A stretch of 23,949 bases of DNA from Chloroflexota bacterium (GTDB taxonomy: Bacteria; Chloroflexota; UBA6077), in contig JAJZRD010000018.1 of NCBI GenBank assembly GCA_021845945.1, positions 1-23,949 of the forward strand, in the 5' to 3' direction. Positions 23,699-23,949 of this stretch are shown here, piece after piece. The position numbers were made by a program, and so were the translations under genes. The notes under the pieces were generated by a model, which made no database searches, was not told the origin of the DNA, and saw only the letters and a program-made list of their open reading frames with translations. Every line of letters begins with the position of its first letter. The stretch's first letter is position 1.

Positions 23699-23949
23699 AT
23701 GCCTCCCATCCCCACGCGCCGGCTGCTGCTGCTCGCCCTGGCGGCAGCACTTCCCATCGGCGCCGCTACCCTGGTGCCCTGGACGCTCTACCTGGCCGGG
23801 CTCTACCTCGCTGCCCTGGCGGCGGCTGTGGTGGTGGACCTGCGGCTGGAGATGCCCCTCGGGCTGCTGATCCGCCAGTACAGCTTTCCTATCTCCGGCC
23901 CCGCCCGAGTCTACCCGAGTCTGCGGGCCGTGCGGCGCTACGATCTCCT
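23699..23949 (+). CDS. DUF58 domain protein, partial and apparently internally deleted
   Basis: The ATG directly follows the moxR stop (TAG-ATG), and the gene runs off the window. Residues 1-46 hold two transmembrane helices with MPPIPTRRLLLLAL at the start, as in DUF58 proteins. After VVVDLRLE (about 51) the frame jumps straight to MPLGLLIRQYSFPISGPARV and YPSLRAVRRYDL. In relatives this SPLGLLxRQY...VYPxLRxxRRY segment comes only after an extracytoplasmic domain of about 100 residues or more. That domain is missing here in frame, with the junction near 23850. DUF58 proteins are membrane partners of MoxR ATPases, consistent with the order. Confidence 0.7.
   Translation, partial: MPPIPTRRLLLLALAAALPIGAATLVPWTLYLAGLYLAALAAAVVVDLRLEMPLGLLIRQYSFPISGPARVYPSLRAVRRYDL

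Overview
The window looks like a chromosomal stretch of a high-GC bacterium, most likely a Chloroflexota member of the Thermomicrobia/Sphaerobacter kind. This is inference. It rests on the high GC content, frequent GTG and TTG starts behind strong AGGAGG-type ribosome binding sites, the FxQxG...LGYP-type C-terminal domain on a secreted glycosidase, short heptamer repeats and GC-rich intergenic hairpins. No rRNA, tRNA, CRISPR array, IS element or phage gene was seen.

Region 1 (1-7.2 kb) is a phosphate-starvation locus. On the minus strand a CHASE-type hybrid histidine kinase is followed by pstS and perhaps the first codons of pstC. On the plus strand lie an alkaline phosphatase, a broken YibE/F gene, methylglyoxal synthase (mgsA, a phosphate-releasing bypass enzyme) and a histidine phosphatase. 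The 732-bp divergent intergenic region holds two arrays of 11-bp direct repeats (five and six units) built on a TTAAC-like core. This is the architecture of PhoP/PhoB (Pho box) sites and is the strongest regulatory signal in the window.

Region 2 (7.2-8.0 kb) is a gene graveyard: heptamer repeats, a response-regulator receiver fragment and a 5'-truncated DUF5615 (PIN-like) gene. Region 3 (8.0-13.8 kb) holds a YgjP-type metallopeptidase, two PLP enzymes (a glutamate-1-semialdehyde aminotransferase-like protein and a Cys/Met-metabolism enzyme) separated by a 57-bp near-perfect palindrome, a secreted GH5-like glycosidase and a small coiled-coil protein. Region 4 (13.8-19.8 kb) holds an RraA-type aldolase, a DUF2892 protein, membrane proteins, a pirin, a secreted M1 metallopeptidase and a zinc-ribbon protein.

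Region 5 (19.9 kb to the end) is an operon behind a near-consensus promoter (TTGACT-N17-TATAGT): a broken membrane protein, DUF4129, DUF4350, MoxR ATPase and the start of a DUF58 protein. This is the common MoxR/DUF58/DUF4129/DUF4350 membrane-associated set.

An odd feature cuts across the window. Several genes (alkaline phosphatase, YibE/F, the 20.05-kb membrane protein, DUF58) appear to have lost internal segments while both flanks stay recognisable, and moxR carries a one-base frameshift. The losses are either real decay or, at least as likely, assembly or sequencing error. Reading the raw data across those junctions should come before biological interpretation.
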